Notes: generated by a model from the letters alone, not told the origin. Numbered from the stretch's first letter, positions 1 to 9,450 are shown. The stretch is 64,000 nt of DNA from DATHZQ01 sp965216945 (GCA_965216945.1 CBDCGU010000003.1:62001-126000), one strand, 5' to 3'. Made by a program: numbers and translations.

Positions 1-2
1 GC

Positions 3-404
3 ATCGACGGTTGGCGGCAGCTGGCGGACGAGATCGACATCGAGCCCCGTTTCATGCCGAGCCAGCTCGGTTTTCTCTGCGCCCGCACGTTCATTCGCGT
101 CGGATCGGAGCTCGTCGGCATGCTCATCGTCGGCGGCGTGACCCCCGGCAGCTGGCCCCCGGAGCCGCAGTTCCTCGAGAAGCTGGCCGGCGAGCTGGAG
201 CTTCCCGTCTCGCTTCTCGTCGACCACGTCGACGAGACGTACTACCTCGACGCGGCGCACCAGCAATGGGTGGTCGGTCTGCTGCCCCGCTTCAGCGACC
301 TGATCTCGCGCCTCGCCACCGCCCGCAGCCAACTCTTGTCAAAGCTGGATGCCATCGCCGCCCTCGCCGGGGCAGCGACATCAACACAAAGGAGCACACA
401 GTGA
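3..404 (+). CDS. C-terminal part of a sensory-domain protein (PocR/GAF-like)
   Basis: The open frame enters from the left edge without a start codon, so the 5' end is missing. About 130 residues are visible. A beta-rich core with a Cys in a hydrophobic strand (FLCARTF) and a VGMLIVGG segment followed by a proline-rich turn resembles PocR or GAF ligand-binding domains, and the last 40 residues are helical. The stop overlaps the GTG of the next gene by four bases (GTGA), so it is coupled to the sulfur operon and may sense its substrate or redox state. The family call is from pattern only. Confidence 0.5.
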   Translation: MDGWRQLADEIDIEPRFMPSQLGFLCARTFIRVGSELVGMLIVGGVTPGSWPPEPQFLEKLAGELELPVSLLVDHVDETYYLDAAHQQWVVGLLPRFSDLISRLATARSQLLSKLDAIAALAGAATSTQRSTQ

Positions 405-1642
405 AGCGACTACTCGTTCTGGGGGCCGGCACGGCCGGCACGATGGTGGTCAACAAGCTCAGACCACGCCTCCCTGCCGACGAATGGTCGATCACCGTCG
501 TCGACGAGGACGAGGTGCACCACTACCAGCCAGGATTCCTCTTCATCCCCTTCGGGATGTACCACCGCCGCGACGTGGTGAAGCCCAAGCGCCGGTTCAT
601 CCCTTCCGGGGTCGACCTCGTGATCGGCCAGATCGATGCCATCGACGCCGCCGCCAACCGCGTCGAGATGGTCGACGGGAGCACGCTGGACTACGACTAC
701 CTGGTCATCGCCACCGGCACCCACCCTCGACCCGATCAGACGCCGGGGCTCGAGAGCTCGGAGTACGGCAAGACGATCCATGACTTCTACACCCTCGAAG
801 GGGCCGAGGCCCTCGCCGGCACGCTCCGTTCGTGGGACGGTGGCCGGCTGGCGATCAACGTCATCGAGATGCCGATCAAGTGCCCGGTGGCGCCCCTGGA
901 GTTCACGTTCCTCGCCGACTGGTTCTTCACAGACAAGGGCATCCGCGATCGGGTCGAGCTGGTCTATGTCACGCCGCTGGGCGGAGCGTTCACCAAACCC
1001 GTCGCATCGAAGGCACTCGGGCACTTGCTCGAGGAGCGCAAGGTCGGGCTGGAGAGCGACTTCTATCTCATGGAGGTCGATGCCGACAACCGCAAACTGG
1101 TCTCCTACGACGAGCGTGAGGTGCCCTACGACCTGCTGGTCACGGTGCCGGTCAACATGGGCGCCGACTTCGTCGCTCGCTCAGGTCTCGGCAACGAGCT
1201 GAATCACGTGCCGGTGGACAAGCACACGTTCCTCTCCAAAGACCACGAGAACATCTTCGCTCTCGGCGACGCTGCCGACCTGCCGACGTCGAAGGCGGGC
1301 TCGGTCGCCCACTTCGCCGTCGACATGTTCACCAACAACTTCCTCGACTACATCGAGGGACGCCCGATGCTCGAGCAGTTCGACGGTCACGCCAACTGCT
1401 TCATCGAATCCGGCTACGGGAAGGGCCTGCTCATCGACTTCAACTACGACACCGAGCCCCTGCCGGGCAAATACCCGCTACCGGGCGTTGGACCCTTCAG
1501 TCTGTTGGAGGAGACCGAGATGAACCACTGGGGCAAGATGATGTTCAAGTGGACGTACTGGAACGTCTTGTTGCCCGGTCGTGAGCTCCCGCTTCCCGCC
1601 CACATGTCCCTCGCCGGGAAGAACCTGGAGGCGTCGTCATGA
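401..1642 (+). CDS. SQR/FCSD-type FAD-dependent sulfide oxidoreductase
   Basis: This 413-residue flavoprotein has an N-terminal Rossmann motif (LGAGTAGTMVVNKL), an ATGTHP second dinucleotide motif and a C-terminal FALGDAADLP flavin motif, the layout of sulfide:quinone oxidoreductases and flavocytochrome c sulfide dehydrogenase. Cys161 in KCPVAP is at the usual redox-cysteine position, and Cys333 is a possible partner. The family oxidises sulfide to protein-bound polysulfide and passes electrons to quinone. GTG is chosen because AGGAG lies six bases upstream. It overlaps the DUF1641 gene by ATGA. Its sulfur product is probably handed to the TusE and DsrE2 proteins encoded downstream. Confidence 0.82.
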   Translation: MKRLLVLGAGTAGTMVVNKLRPRLPADEWSITVVDEDEVHHYQPGFLFIPFGMYHRRDVVKPKRRFIPSGVDLVIGQIDAIDAAANRVEMVDGSTLDYDYLVIATGTHPRPDQTPGLESSEYGKTIHDFYTLEGAEALAGTLRSWDGGRLAINVIEMPIKCPVAPLEFTFLADWFFTDKGIRDRVELVYVTPLGGAFTKPVASKALGHLLEERKVGLESDFYLMEVDADNRKLVSYDEREVPYDLLVTVPVNMGADFVARSGLGNELNHVPVDKHTFLSKDHENIFALGDAADLPTSKAGSVAHFAVDMFTNNFLDYIEGRPMLEQFDGHANCFIESGYGKGLLIDFNYDTEPLPGKYPLPGVGPFSLLEETEMNHWGKMMFKWTYWNVLLPGRELPLPAHMSLAGKNLEASS

Positions 1643-2385
1643 CCACCAGGACGGCGGACCGCACCGAGGTGTTGGAGCGCAAGATCGACCTCCTGGCGGA
1701 GCAGGTCGCCCTGCTCACCGAGGAAGCCGTCTGGCGAAAGCGGCAGCGGGAGCAGCTCAATGAGCTCCTCGCCGACGTGACCCCCCTCGCCGGCGAAGCC
1801 ATGGCAATGGCGACCCATCAACTCGAAGACCTACGCCAGCGCGGCGATCTGGGCAACCTCGTCGGTCTGGCGGTCCGTCTGGTCGAGGTGGCGCCGGCGC
1901 TCGACCGCATGCTCGTGACGCTCGATTCGCTCTCGGAGCTGGCGGCCGATGCGATGCCATTGACGCACGACGCCATGGCGCTGGCGACCGACCGGCTGGG
2001 CGAGATGCAACGACGCGGCTATTTCGAGTTCGTCAGAGCAAGCGCCGGGGTCGTGGACAGGGTCGTCACCAGCTTCAGCGAGGACGACGTCAACCAGCTC
2101 GGCGACAACGTCGTCACCATGCTGGAGACGGTCAAGGAGCTCACCCAACCCGAGATGCTGGCGTTGATCCAGCACATGATCGAAGGCTTGCAACGCCAGC
2201 AACAGACCGTCGTCGACGAAGCGGAAGAGGCACCCAGCCTCCTCGCCTTGGCGAAGCAGCTCCGCAACCCCGACGTGCGCAGGGGCATGGCCCGGGCGCT
2301 CAACACCCTCGCCGCCGTCTCCGCCGAGACGGGCCCCGAGACCATTCAAGAGATCAACCAGACACACCCGAAAGGAGAGGCGTAA
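1639..2385 (+). CDS. DUF1641 family protein
   Basis: This is a 248-residue, almost wholly helical, acidic protein without membrane segments. Two related helical blocks (around residues 40-75 and 90-125) share the pattern PLAxEAMAMAT/PLTHDAMALAT followed by a glutamine-rich turn, which suggests an internal duplication. DUF1641 proteins are often encoded beside SQR-like flavoproteins and are thought to be partner or membrane-recruitment subunits; a function is not established. The start overlaps the SQR stop by four bases, and the stop (TAATG) overlaps the next ATG by one base. Stoichiometric co-translation is therefore likely. Confidence 0.75.
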   Translation: MTTRTADRTEVLERKIDLLAEQVALLTEEAVWRKRQREQLNELLADVTPLAGEAMAMATHQLEDLRQRGDLGNLVGLAVRLVEVAPALDRMLVTLDSLSELAADAMPLTHDAMALATDRLGEMQRRGYFEFVRASAGVVDRVVTSFSEDDVNQLGDNVVTMLETVKELTQPEMLALIQHMIEGLQRQQQTVVDEAEEAPSLLALAKQLRNPDVRRGMARALNTLAAVSAETGPETIQEINQTHPKGEA

Positions 2386-2699
2386 TGCCGACCACAACCA
2401 TCGCCGACCGCGAAGTCACCGTCGACGAAGAGGGCTTCATGACCGTGTACGACGAGTGGGACGAGGAGCTCGGCGCCGTGCTGGCGAGCCAGATCGGCAT
2501 CGAGATGACCGAGGACCACTGGCGGGCCGTCAAGTTCCTGCGCGAGGACTTCGCAACCGAGGGCGAGACCCCCACCATCCGTCGTGTCAGCTCCGTGGGT
2601 GGGATTCCCACCAAGCAGCTGTTCATGCTCTTCCCGAAGAAGCCCGCCAAGAAGATGGCGTACGTGGCCGGGCTGCCCAAGCCTGCCGGCTGCGTATAG
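2385..2699 (+). CDS. TusE/DsrC-family sulfur-carrier protein
   Basis: This is a 104-residue DsrC-fold protein. The C-terminal arm ends in GLPKPAGCV, carrying the penultimate cysteine (CysA) that accepts persulfide in this family. The second cysteine of respiratory DsrC (CysB, 11 residues earlier) is alanine here, so it should behave as a TusE-like sulfur relay rather than forming the DsrC intramolecular trisulfide. A conserved EDHWRAVKFLRE helix is visible. It is encoded between DUF1641 and DsrE2, consistent with moving sulfur from the flavoprotein to a DsrE-type acceptor. Confidence 0.86.
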   Translation: MPTTTIADREVTVDEEGFMTVYDEWDEELGAVLASQIGIEMTEDHWRAVKFLREDFATEGETPTIRRVSSVGGIPTKQLFMLFPKKPAKKMAYVAGLPKPAGCV

Positions 2700-2749
2700 G
2701 GACGGCACTCCACCGAGCATCTCGACTTCCGAACGCGAAAGGACCACAC

Positions 2750-3283
2750 ATGACAACCACCGAGGCAGCTCCCGCGGTCGTCCCGGACTTCGGCGACGAC
2801 GCCGAGGAGCGCCAGATCTGCTTCATCTGCTCCAAGGGCGACCTGGACATGGCCTACCCGGCGCTCATCATGGCCAACGGGGCCCTCACCGAGGGTGTCG
2901 AGGTGGACATCTTCTTCACCTTCTGGGGCATGGACATGATCAACAAAGGTACGTGGGACAACCTGCAGTTCTCGATGCTCGGCAACACGGCCATGCACAT
3001 GCCGGGCTCGTCGAAGCACCTGCCCCAGGGCTTGGGCGGACTCCCCGGCATGACGAGCTTCGCCACCAAGATGCTGAAGAAGCAGATTGCCGATCTCAAC
3101 GTGCCCGAGGTCCCCGAGTTCCTCCAGTTGCTCCACGACATGGGAGCCCGGTTCTGGGCCTGCAAGATGTCCGTCGACATGATGGGGCTCACCAAGGACG
3201 ACATGTTCGAGGGCGTCGAGGACATCATCAACGTCAACGAGTTCATCGAGCTGTCGAGCGGATCGCAAGTGATCTTCGTCTAG
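2750..3283 (+). CDS. DsrE2-like sulfur-transfer protein (DsrE/DsrF/DsrH superfamily)
   Basis: A 177-residue protein with the DsrE2 core: the ICFICSKGDLDMAYPAL strand-loop-helix, a VDIFFTFWGM strand, and a conserved cysteine at GARFWACKMS near residue 145. A second cysteine lies in the first loop. DsrE2 proteins are sulfurtransferases that exchange persulfide with TusA or DsrC-like carriers. The ATG at 2750 is used because GAAAGGA precedes it and the upstream in-frame extension lies in the TusE gene. It follows TusE by 50 bases. Some DsrE2 proteins are membrane-anchored; no clear anchor is seen here. Confidence 0.82.
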   Translation: MTTTEAAPAVVPDFGDDAEERQICFICSKGDLDMAYPALIMANGALTEGVEVDIFFTFWGMDMINKGTWDNLQFSMLGNTAMHMPGSSKHLPQGLGGLPGMTSFATKMLKKQIADLNVPEVPEFLQLLHDMGARFWACKMSVDMMGLTKDDMFEGVEDIINVNEFIELSSGSQVIFV

Positions 3284-3365
3284 TCCCACGCGCACGTGCC
3301 GGGTACCGAACACGAGGTACCCGGTACGTTGGCTCCCCACCTCTCGACGTACGAGGAGAAACACA

Positions 3366-3758
3366 TTGTCCAACTACACCTTTGGCGTGACACTCGACGA
3401 CGACTTCGAGCTCGTCGTGGACCGGGTCACCGGAGCACTCGCCGAGGAAGGCTTCGGCGTGCTCACCACGATCGACGTCCAAGCCACGATGAAGGCGAAG
3501 CTCGACATCGACCGCGATCCGTACATGATCCTCGGCGCCTGTAATCCTCCGTTGGCCAACCGGGCCATCTCGGCAGAGCCGTCGATCGGTGCGCTGCTCC
3601 CTTGCAATGTGGTCGTTCGCCAAGACGGCCGGCGGGTCGTGGTCGAGTTCATGGATCCGGCGGCGGTGCTGAGGATCGTCGACAACCCCGACGTCCCCCA
3701 GCTGGCCGACGAAGTCCGGAGCCGCCTCGACAAGGTGGCCCGCGCCATCGCCGCCTGA
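3366..3758 (+). CDS. DUF302 family protein
   Basis: A 130-residue DUF302 protein, starting at TTG with AGGAG eight bases upstream. Its core is a long amphipathic helix after the first strand (VDRVTGALAEEGFGVLTTID), then the conserved ILGACNPPLA turn with its cysteine, a GALLPCNVVV strand with a second cysteine, and an MDP motif. DUF302 folds as a small alpha-beta dimer with no assigned activity. It commonly accompanies sulfur or thiol oxidation genes and is the last gene of this operon. A role in sulfur trafficking is inferred from position only. Confidence 0.78.
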   Translation: MSNYTFGVTLDDDFELVVDRVTGALAEEGFGVLTTIDVQATMKAKLDIDRDPYMILGACNPPLANRAISAEPSIGALLPCNVVVRQDGRRVVVEFMDPAAVLRIVDNPDVPQLADEVRSRLDKVARAIAA

Positions 3759-3876
3759 GCAAGAGGACACTTCCACGACGGCCGGCGGCCGGCCCTCGGG
3801 ACGGGCCCTCGCCGGTCATCGGCACGTCCACTGGTAGCGTCAAGGCCAAGGGAACACGGGAAGTGGAGTCGACGCC

Positions 3877-6800
3877 TTGACGACGGGCCGTTCATCCGAC
3901 GCGGGCGATGGCAATCCTCCGGGCTCGGATGCTCGTATAGCCGAGCTGGCCCGGTATGTGCCTCGCATCGCCGCGGGCTGGGACGACATCGCCGGCGGCC
4001 GCCAATGGTATGAGGTCGAAGGCTCCCTCTGCCTCATCGACGTTTCCGGGTTCACCAGTCTCTCGGAGCGTCTGGCGACGCGAGGCCGTATCGGCGCCGA
4101 GGAGCTGACCGACGTGCTGGGTGCCGTCTTCTCGCCCATGCTGGGAACCGCATACGCATACGGTGGCAGCCTGATCAAGTTCGGTGGCGATGCGTTGCTC
4201 CTGCTGTTCACCGGTGAGGCCCATGCGATCCGGGCGACCTCCGCCGTCACCGCAATGCAGGCGACCCTACGCCGGACCGAGTTCCCACCAACGGCCGCCG
4301 GCCGAGTCAAGCTCCGCATGTCGGTCGGCGTCCATTCCGGCACGATCCAGCTCTTCTGCGTTGGGACATCACATCGCGAGCTCATGATCACCGGCCCTGC
4401 CGGCACCGTGACCACCTCCATGGAGCGCATCGCCGACCCGGGAGAGATCGTGGTGAGCTCAGCGACACGAGAGCTGCTGCCCGCAGGGGCGACCTCGGCC
4501 CCTCGCCAATCTGGCTGGCGTCTGCGATGGCGCAAGCCCGCAGTCGCACCGGAAGGTTTTGCCGGCCGCGGCGACCTCGCCCGCCACGACATGAGGATAT
4601 GGATGTCAACGGGACTGCGGTCGTTTCTCACAGCGATGTCGCCGGAGCCCGAGCACCGCACCGTCACCGTCGGCTTCGTGCGGTTCTGCTCAGTCGACGA
4701 CGTGATCGCGACCGAGGGGCTCGAGGCCGTCGCCGCCCACCTGCAGGAAATGGTCGACGTGATCCAAGCAGCCGCCGAGGCGGAGAGCGTCACCTTCCTG
4801 GCCACCGACATCAACGAGGACGGGGGCAAGGTGATCCTCGTTGCCGGTGCCCCCACCGTCCACGAGGACGACGAGGGCCGCATGCTGCGAGCGGCGCGCC
4901 GCATCGCCGAGGCGAACACCCGATTCGACCTCCACATCGGCGTCAACCGCGGCCACGTGTTTGCGGGAGAGGTCGGCACGGAGTATCGCTCGACGTACAC
5001 GGTGATGGGTGACACCGTGAACGTCGCCGCCCGGCTGTGTGGCGCAGCGTGGGCGGGCAAGATCTATGCGACGCCCGATGTCCTCGAGCGCTCCCACACC
5101 CGGTTTGCCACCACCCAGCTCGACCCCCTCACGGTCAAGGGCAAATCCGAGCCGTTGCTGGTGTACGACGTCGGCGAGGAGTTGGGATTCCGAAGTGCCG
5201 CAACGCGCACGGATCTGCCGTTCGTGGGTCGCAACGAGGAGCTTGCCCGCCTGAGAGCCACCCTCGATCCGAAGCAGGGCGAGACGGGTGCCGTCACCAC
5301 CGTGACCGGTGAGATGGGCACCGGCAAGAGCCGGCTCGTCGACGAGGCTTTGAGCAATCGAGCCGACCTGCGGACGATCGCTCTTCGAGCCGAACCCTAT
5401 GGCGCTGCCAACCCGTACCGACCGATGCGAGACCCGTTGCGGGACCTGATCGGCATCACACGCGGCTCACAAGCCGAGATGACAGCAATGCTGCGCGACA
5501 GGATCTCCGCCGTCGATGCCTCATTGCTGCCGGTGGTGCCGCTGCTCGGCGATGCAATGCACATCGACGTGGCCGAAACGGACGACACCGGTGCGATCGA
5601 ACCCCGCTTCCGCCGAGACCGCCTCGCCGACGTCGTCATCGAGGTCATGGATCTTCTCCTCGACGGTCCGGCACTGCTCCTCGTCGAGGACGCCCAGTGG
5701 ATGGACGAAGCATCGGCGCACTTGCTGGAACGAATCGCCGCTGCAACCAGAACGCGGCACTGGCGAATGGTGGTCACCCGACGTCCCGGCGAAGGCGGCT
5801 TCGCACCCCCGGACGCAGCCGAGGTGGTGCTCGGACCGCTCACGCCGGAGGAAGCGACCGAGCTCGTCATCGCCGCCACGGCAGCGGCGCCTCTGCGCCC
5901 CCATGAGATTGCTGCCATCGTCGGGCGCGGCAGCGGCAACCCCCTCTTCATCGAGGAAACGATCCGGGCGGTTCGGGACACTGGCGGAGTGACGGCACTG
6001 CCCGATTCGTTGGGTGCCATCGTCGGAATACGCATCGATGCGTTGCCTCCGCTGGCCCGCCGAGTGCTCCGCTACAGCAGCGTGCTGGGCCGCAGCTTCC
6101 GCCTTGCGGCCCTGCGTGACCTGCTCGAGGGCGAGAACATCACAATCGACGCCACCACCCGACGCGATCTGCGCGGGTTCTACGAGCGAGACGGTAGGTC
6201 GAGGCTTCGGTTCCGGCACTCGATGACTCGGGACGTCGCGTACGACGGGTTGTCGTTCCGGCGCCGCCGTGAGCTCCATCTCCGTGCGGCCTCCGGCGCA
6301 GAACAGAGCGCCGGCGCCGCTGTCGACGAGATTGCCGACCTCCTCGCTCTCCACTACTCGCTCGGCGGAGATCACGCCAAGGCGTGGCATTACTCCAGGA
6401 TCGCCGGTGATACGGCGAAGGAAGCCTACGCAAACGTCGAGGCCGCCCGGCACTACGAGAGGGCGCTCGAATCAGCTCGTCGCCTCGATCGGTCGAGCGC
6501 TCTGGATCGCGCCGATGTGTGGGTGAGCCTGGGAGAAGCCCGCGAGCCGATCGGGCTGTTCGACGAAGCACTGGATGCGTACGGGCGAGCCTCCAGGTTG
6601 CTCAAGGATCATCCCGAGCGCCGAGCCCTAGTCCAATACAAGCGGGCTTCCCTGCGGGACCGCGCCGGTGAATACACGATGGCATTGCGCGAGACGGCGG
6701 TCGGCTACCGCATGCTCGAGGGCGATCCATCGAAGGAGGCAGCACAGATCAGAGCACGCCTGGCGATGAGGCGTGCTTCCGTGCGCCAGGCACAAGAGCG

Positions 6801-7722
6801 CCCGCGGGAGGCGATGCGGCTGGCCGAAGCCGCAGCCATCGAGGCCCGGCGCGCCGACGAGCGACACGCCGAGGCTGCCGCATGCATGATCCTCCACTGG
6901 TCGTATCTGATGCTCGGCGAGCCCGGAGGATCGGGGCACGGCGAGCGGGCTCTCGAGCTCTTCAGCGAGCTCGGGGAGCTCGAAGAGGTGGCCGGCGTCA
7001 CGAACAACCTCGGAGGTGAGGCGTACCTCCAGGGCCGGTGGGACGACGCGCTGGAGTATTACCGCCGCGGACAAGACGCCGCACAAAGGGCGGGTGACCT
7101 CATGTATGCGGCGTTGATCGGCTCCAACATCGGCGAACTACTCGTCAACCAGGGTCGGCTCGACGAGGCCGAACCCATCCTGCGAGACGCTGCCCGGGTG
7201 CAACGAGCCTCCGGTTGGGTCGAGGGAGCCGATGCAGCCGAGCACTACCTGGGGCGACTCATGTTTGGCCGCGGCGACCTCACCGAAGCCCGGGCATTGC
7301 TCGAGCAGGTGTACGACGATTACACGACGATGGGGCGCCCTGCGTTCGCTGTCGAGGTAGGGATCTTCCTCGCCCGCACGCTTGCCGCTGCAGGCGACAC
7401 CGATGAGGCTCGAGCGCTGATCGACGAACTCAGCCCGAGGAGTGACGAGTACGGTCACACGGACCTGATGATCCTCGCCGAAACCGAGCTCCTGCATCGA
7501 CTCGACAGGTCCCAGGAGGCATTGGACCTTGCCGTCGACCACGTCGCCACGGCGAATGACGATCAGATGACCTTCGAGTTCGCCTCGCTGGTGACGTGGG
7601 CTGCTGCACTCGCCGACGAGCTCGGGAGCGATGCGGTCACACCCGAGGCGCTACGGCGGGCGGTCGCGGCGCTCGAGCACATGGGTGTTGTGCGACACGC
7701 TACGGGCAGCACGGCGCAATGA
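3877..7722 (+). CDS. Tandem class III cyclase / AAA ATPase / TPR regulator
   Basis: This 1281-residue cytosolic protein has four blocks. Cyclase domain 1 (about residues 45-200) carries CLIDVSGFTSL and FGGDALLL with both metal-binding Asp positions. Cyclase domain 2 (about 250-430) has VGFVRFCSVDD in place of the first Asp motif but keeps the EVGTEYRSTYTVMGDTVNVAARL signature. An AAA/STAND-like ATPase follows, with Walker A GEMGTGKSR near 475 and Walker B LLLVEDAQWMDE. From about 780 to the end are TPR-like helices. The layout matches adenylate cyclases fused to signalling ATPases in actinobacteria. The start is TTG with GGAG upstream. It lies 118 bases after DUF302, so co-regulation with the sulfur genes is uncertain. 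One active pseudo-heterodimeric cyclase site is inferred. Confidence 0.8.
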   Translation: MTTGRSSDAGDGNPPGSDARIAELARYVPRIAAGWDDIAGGRQWYEVEGSLCLIDVSGFTSLSERLATRGRIGAEELTDVLGAVFSPMLGTAYAYGGSLIKFGGDALLLLFTGEAHAIRATSAVTAMQATLRRTEFPPTAAGRVKLRMSVGVHSGTIQLFCVGTSHRELMITGPAGTVTTSMERIADPGEIVVSSATRELLPAGATSAPRQSGWRLRWRKPAVAPEGFAGRGDLARHDMRIWMSTGLRSFLTAMSPEPEHRTVTVGFVRFCSVDDVIATEGLEAVAAHLQEMVDVIQAAAEAESVTFLATDINEDGGKVILVAGAPTVHEDDEGRMLRAARRIAEANTRFDLHIGVNRGHVFAGEVGTEYRSTYTVMGDTVNVAARLCGAAWAGKIYATPDVLERSHTRFATTQLDPLTVKGKSEPLLVYDVGEELGFRSAATRTDLPFVGRNEELARLRATLDPKQGETGAVTTVTGEMGTGKSRLVDEALSNRADLRTIALRAEPYGAANPYRPMRDPLRDLIGITRGSQAEMTAMLRDRISAVDASLLPVVPLLGDAMHIDVAETDDTGAIEPRFRRDRLADVVIEVMDLLLDGPALLLVEDAQWMDEASAHLLERIAAATRTRHWRMVVTRRPGEGGFAPPDAAEVVLGPLTPEEATELVIAATAAAPLRPHEIAAIVGRGSGNPLFIEETIRAVRDTGGVTALPDSLGAIVGIRIDALPPLARRVLRYSSVLGRSFRLAALRDLLEGENITIDATTRRDLRGFYERDGRSRLRFRHSMTRDVAYDGLSFRRRRELHLRAASGAEQSAGAAVDEIADLLALHYSLGGDHAKAWHYSRIAGDTAKEAYANVEAARHYERALESARRLDRSSALDRADVWVSLGEAREPIGLFDEALDAYGRASRLLKDHPERRALVQYKRASLRDRAGEYTMALRETAVGYRMLEGDPSKEAAQIRARLAMRRASVRQAQERPREAMRLAEAAAIEARRADERHAEAAACMILHWSYLMLGEPGGSGHGERALELFSELGELEEVAGVTNNLGGEAYLQGRWDDALEYYRRGQDAAQRAGDLMYAALIGSNIGELLVNQGRLDEAEPILRDAARVQRASGWVEGADAAEHYLGRLMFGRGDLTEARALLEQVYDDYTTMGRPAFAVEVGIFLARTLAAAGDTDEARALIDELSPRSDEYGHTDLMILAETELLHRLDRSQEALDLAVDHVATANDDQMTFEFASLVTWAAALADELGSDAVTPEALRRAVAALEHMGVVRHATGSTAQ

Positions 7723-7723
7723 G

Positions 7724-7756
7724 CGGTGTGCACCCGTCCGTTGCGGGTGCACACCG
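7724..7756. terminator. Bidirectional hairpin terminator
   Basis: A perfect 13-bp inverted repeat (7724-7736 and 7744-7756) with a 7-base loop lies between the convergent cyclase gene and the minus-strand secreted-protein gene. It has no strong T-run, so it could also act mainly as an mRNA 3' stabiliser. Confidence 0.6.
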
Positions 7757-7764
7757 TCGATACG

Positions 7765-8952
7765 TCACTTGGGTCGGATGAAGTTGGGATCCGATTCACC
7801 GAAGATCGTCTGTGTGACCTGTATCTGGTCCAGCCCGACGAGTGTCGAGGTCTGGGTGATCAAGCACCAGGACTGACCTGCAGGCAAGACGGGCTTGGGG
7901 TTGCCGGTGGCGGCATCGATGCCGTCGAACCCTTCGCACCACATCAGATCGGCGCCGTCGACCTGCGTGGCAGGAACCGGCGTCACGGCGGGTTCCGGTG
8001 TCCAGGTGAACGACCCGAACCAGCTCGGGAACTCCTCCTCGTCGAACTCGAACGTCACCGTCTGGTCGGACTCGCCCACCGACGAGTCCAGGTTGAAGCC
8101 GATCAGCTCGGAACACTGGTCGGGGTTCTTCCCGTCGTCGTCGCCCCGTGTGAAGGTCGCTTGCGGCTCCTCGATCCCGTCCCCGGTGGTGAATGTGTCG
8201 TCACCACAAGGGATGATGCCGTCGAACGTCTCGACCAGAGCAAAGGCCGAGCCGGAGATACCCAATGACCCGGGAGTGGTGCCGTCGGCCCCTCCGGCGA
8301 GCGAGAACGCACCGCTCGGTGTCGAGGCGTCCACCAAGAAATGGACCTCATCGAAGAGCACGCCCTCGTCGATGATCCACCGGTAGTTGTCGCCGTCCGC
8401 CGAGTCCGGCCCTGAATCGGACAGCTCGCCTGTCATCAGGGGTTCGGCGTCGCCGACCTTGGCGCCGTCGCGGTAGAGCTCGGCGTTCACGATCACATCG
8501 AACTTGCCCTCGATGTCGAGCTCGGCGAAAGCGATCTCCTTGGTGGCGAGGTCACCAGCGAGGGCGAACACGAGTCCCTCATCGGGTCCGTCGACGCGGC
8601 CACACGGCTGGCCGGATCCTTTGACGAAAACGCCGATACCGTCATCGAACAGCCCCACTTTGCTCGAAGCCGGGATGGGCGCGATGTCGGCGAGCACCGT
8701 GTCTGTTGCAAGACTCACATGGCAGCCCTGCGTCGAGATGCTCTGGACCGACACCTCCTGACCCGCGGCGTCGAATCGAACAAGACGGTCCACATCGCCC
8801 AACTCGAGGACGAGCAGGCCTTCGTCGAGCACCGCCGGTTCCGGTGGGTCCTGCCCGACGGCCACACTGCTCGGCCCGACGACGAACCCCATCACGAGTA
8901 CGCTCGCAAGTACCGCGAGCGCGTTCTTACGCAAAGGCTGGTGGATGCGCAA
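7765..8952 (-). CDS. Secreted protein of unknown function
   Basis: A 395-residue protein with a clear Sec signal peptide: a basic N-terminus (RIHQPLRKN), a hydrophobic core of about 18 residues and a small-residue cleavage region ending near SVAVGQ. The start is the TTG at 8952 because GGGAGG lies just upstream; a longer frame to 9072 would add a basic stretch overlapping the promoter area. The mature part is beta-rich and acidic, with several cysteines (GCHV, CGRVDG, PCGDD, CSEL, WCEG, WCLI) that could form disulfides outside the cell. I recognise no catalytic motif. It is probably an exported or surface protein. Confidence 0.65.
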   Translation of the reverse strand: MRIHQPLRKNALAVLASVLVMGFVVGPSSVAVGQDPPEPAVLDEGLLVLELGDVDRLVRFDAAGQEVSVQSISTQGCHVSLATDTVLADIAPIPASSKVGLFDDGIGVFVKGSGQPCGRVDGPDEGLVFALAGDLATKEIAFAELDIEGKFDVIVNAELYRDGAKVGDAEPLMTGELSDSGPDSADGDNYRWIIDEGVLFDEVHFLVDASTPSGAFSLAGGADGTTPGSLGISGSAFALVETFDGIIPCGDDTFTTGDGIEEPQATFTRGDDDGKNPDQCSELIGFNLDSSVGESDQTVTFEFDEEEFPSWFGSFTWTPEPAVTPVPATQVDGADLMWCEGFDGIDAATGNPKPVLPAGQSWCLITQTSTLVGLDQIQVTQTIFGESDPNFIRPK

Positions 8953-9089
8953 AGCTGCCTCCCTCTTGTTCCCCCGACCACATCCGAGATGCAGCCGCCT
9001 TCTCCGGGCTCTCCTCGCCTTGCACAATACCCGCTCGATCGCCTCAGGATGAGGGAATCGTTGGAGTTCCAACCGCTACTGTTCTCATT

Positions 9090-9450
9090 GCGAGCCCGGG
9101 AGGCGGCCGCGGCGGCTCCGCTTCGGGCAGAGGCGCCGAGGAAAGTCCGGACTCCACAGGGCAAGGGTGCTGGCTAACGGCCAGGCGGGGCGACCCGACG
9201 GAAAGTGCAGCAGAGAGCAGACCGCCGATGGAGCCAGGTCCTGCGACCGGGCTCACAGGCAAGGGTGAAACGGTGGTGTAAGAGACCACCAGCGTCCGGG
9301 GAGATCCGGGCGGCTCGGCAAACCCCACCCGGAGCAAGGCCAAGCAGGGACAGGGTGGCCCGCCCGTCACGTCCCAGGTGGGCCGCACAGATAGATGGTC
9401 GCCGCCTGCCTCAGGCAGGAGACAGAATCCGGCTTATACCCGGACTCGCA
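9090..9450 (+). ncRNA. rnpB: RNase P RNA, bacterial type A
   Basis: All universal landmarks are present in order: GAGGAAAGTCCGGACTCC around 9133, AGGGCAA, AGGGTGAAACGGTGG and AGAGACCACCAG around 9262-9292, and ACAGAATCCGGCTTAT near 9422-9437. The ends pair as helix P1 (9090-9100 with 9439-9449, one mismatch). The length of about 360 nt is usual for an actinobacterial RNase P RNA, the ribozyme that matures tRNA 5' ends. It is followed three bases later by a strong terminator. Confidence 0.96.
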
